Assembly (NCBI GenBank): GCA_049282265.1
Contig: JBAPTR010000074.1
Coordinates: 1 to 21,558 of the forward strand
Origin: CAYUCJ01 sp049282265
Lineage (GTDB): Bacteria > Desulfobacterota > DSM-4660 > Desulfatiglandales > Desulfatiglandaceae
Length of the DNA stretch: 21,558 nucleotides
Direction of reading: 5' to 3'
Shown: positions 21,238-21,558 of the stretch, piece after piece
How positions within the stretch are numbered: the stretch's first letter is position 1
Layout of the letters: every line of letters starts with the position of its first letter
Notes under the pieces: model-generated
Seen by the model: the letters and a program-made list of their open reading frames with translations, nothing else
Told to the model about the DNA's origin: nothing
The model's database searches: none
Position numbers and translations under genes: made by a program

Positions 21238-21558
21238 GGGCCCGACAATGGGCTGAACCGGTATGAACCCTCGCGTTGCCAAAAGGACGCTCCACGCCCT
21301 CGACAATCGCCGCATAATACAAGCCGCTGGCCGTGGGCCGCTTCGCGCTGAAGAAGTTGTTGAATTTTAAAAGAGCGCTTCCACAAGTATCTACAACCAA
21401 AGGGCTATTGACTTCTTGATCAATGTTTTAAAACAATCGGCCACATAACAAGTCGCTGGAGAATCGACGGGAAAATGCTGGCGCGTTTCCCGCGTCTCAG
21501 CTCCAGCATTAGAGTTCTTTAGATAACATGCGAATAGAAAATTCACAGGGCACAGTAA
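21238..21558. other. Terminal region without a gene, with attC-like DNA
   Basis: About 320 bp to the window edge. No credible gene is visible; a 61-codon minus-strand frame at 21215-21400 has no supporting features. A half-site CATAATACAAGCCGCTGG near 21313-21330 resembles the left half of the attC-like hairpin at 21443-21514. Confidence 0.5.
21443..21514. repeat. Degenerate integron attC-like hairpin
   Basis: A 72-bp segment has an attC-like order: a left core ACATAAC (consensus RYYYAAC), then GCTGGAG pairing with CTCCAGC, an inner stem GGGAAA/TTTCCC, and a right core ATTAGAG where GTTRRRY is expected. The size fits attC sites (57-141 bp). The first base of the right core, which should be G, is A, so the site may be dead. 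No integrase gene is in the window. Confidence 0.4.

Overview
The window looks like a chromosomal segment of a strict anaerobe, most likely a sulfate-reducer-like deltaproteobacterium (Desulfobacterota). The reasons are a complete soluble heterodisulfide-reductase-like (Hdr) gene set, two small clostridial-type ferredoxins, a flavoredoxin-like FMN protein, a multi-PAS hybrid kinase, and intergenic DNA full of short palindromic repeats. The taxonomic call is inference from gene content; there is no rRNA or other marker gene.

Layout. (1) 1-3023: the start of a leftward cupin gene cut by the window edge, a ~525-bp gap, and a rightward molybdopterin oxidoreductase whose metal-ligand segment has no Cys or Sec. 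(2) 3155-7484, leftward: a hybrid PAS histidine kinase, a flavoredoxin-like flavin reductase and a TolC-family outer-membrane protein, apparently one operon with a dyad over the promoter -10. (3) 7734-19108, leftward, the core of the window: a TetR regulator, an OYE/2,4-dienoyl-CoA-reductase-like flavoprotein, a small Cys-containing protein (tentatively ATC-hydrolase-like), a ferredoxin, a VOC/methylmalonyl-CoA-epimerase-like protein, a second ferredoxin, HdrA, an HdrA-MvhD fusion, HdrC, HdrB and an M24 metallopeptidase. (4) 19464-20174, rightward: a VapBC toxin-antitoxin pair with a clear promoter and operator. (5) 20175-21558: eroded repeats, a small secreted protein of unknown function and a degenerate integron attC-like hairpin.

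How the genes may work together. The long leftward cluster reads as a catabolic redox module. The OYE-family enzyme would reduce an unsaturated (probably CoA-linked) substrate. The ferredoxins and the HdrA / HdrA-MvhD / HdrC / HdrB set would carry or split the electrons. The VOC and ATC-hydrolase-like proteins may act on neighbouring intermediates, and TetR may sense the substrate. The architecture resembles the Qmo-type HdrA plus HdrA-MvhD pair combined with HdrBC, but without the sulfate-reduction genes that usually accompany Qmo. The substrate cannot be named from sequence alone.

This operon is also littered with non-coding elements. Two MITE-like inverted-repeat elements and a GGCGGAAGTGGGAA-type repeat sit between or inside genes, two of them appear to supply translation-start signals, and one has inserted in frame into the HdrA-MvhD gene. 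No tRNA, rRNA, CRISPR array or transposase gene was found.
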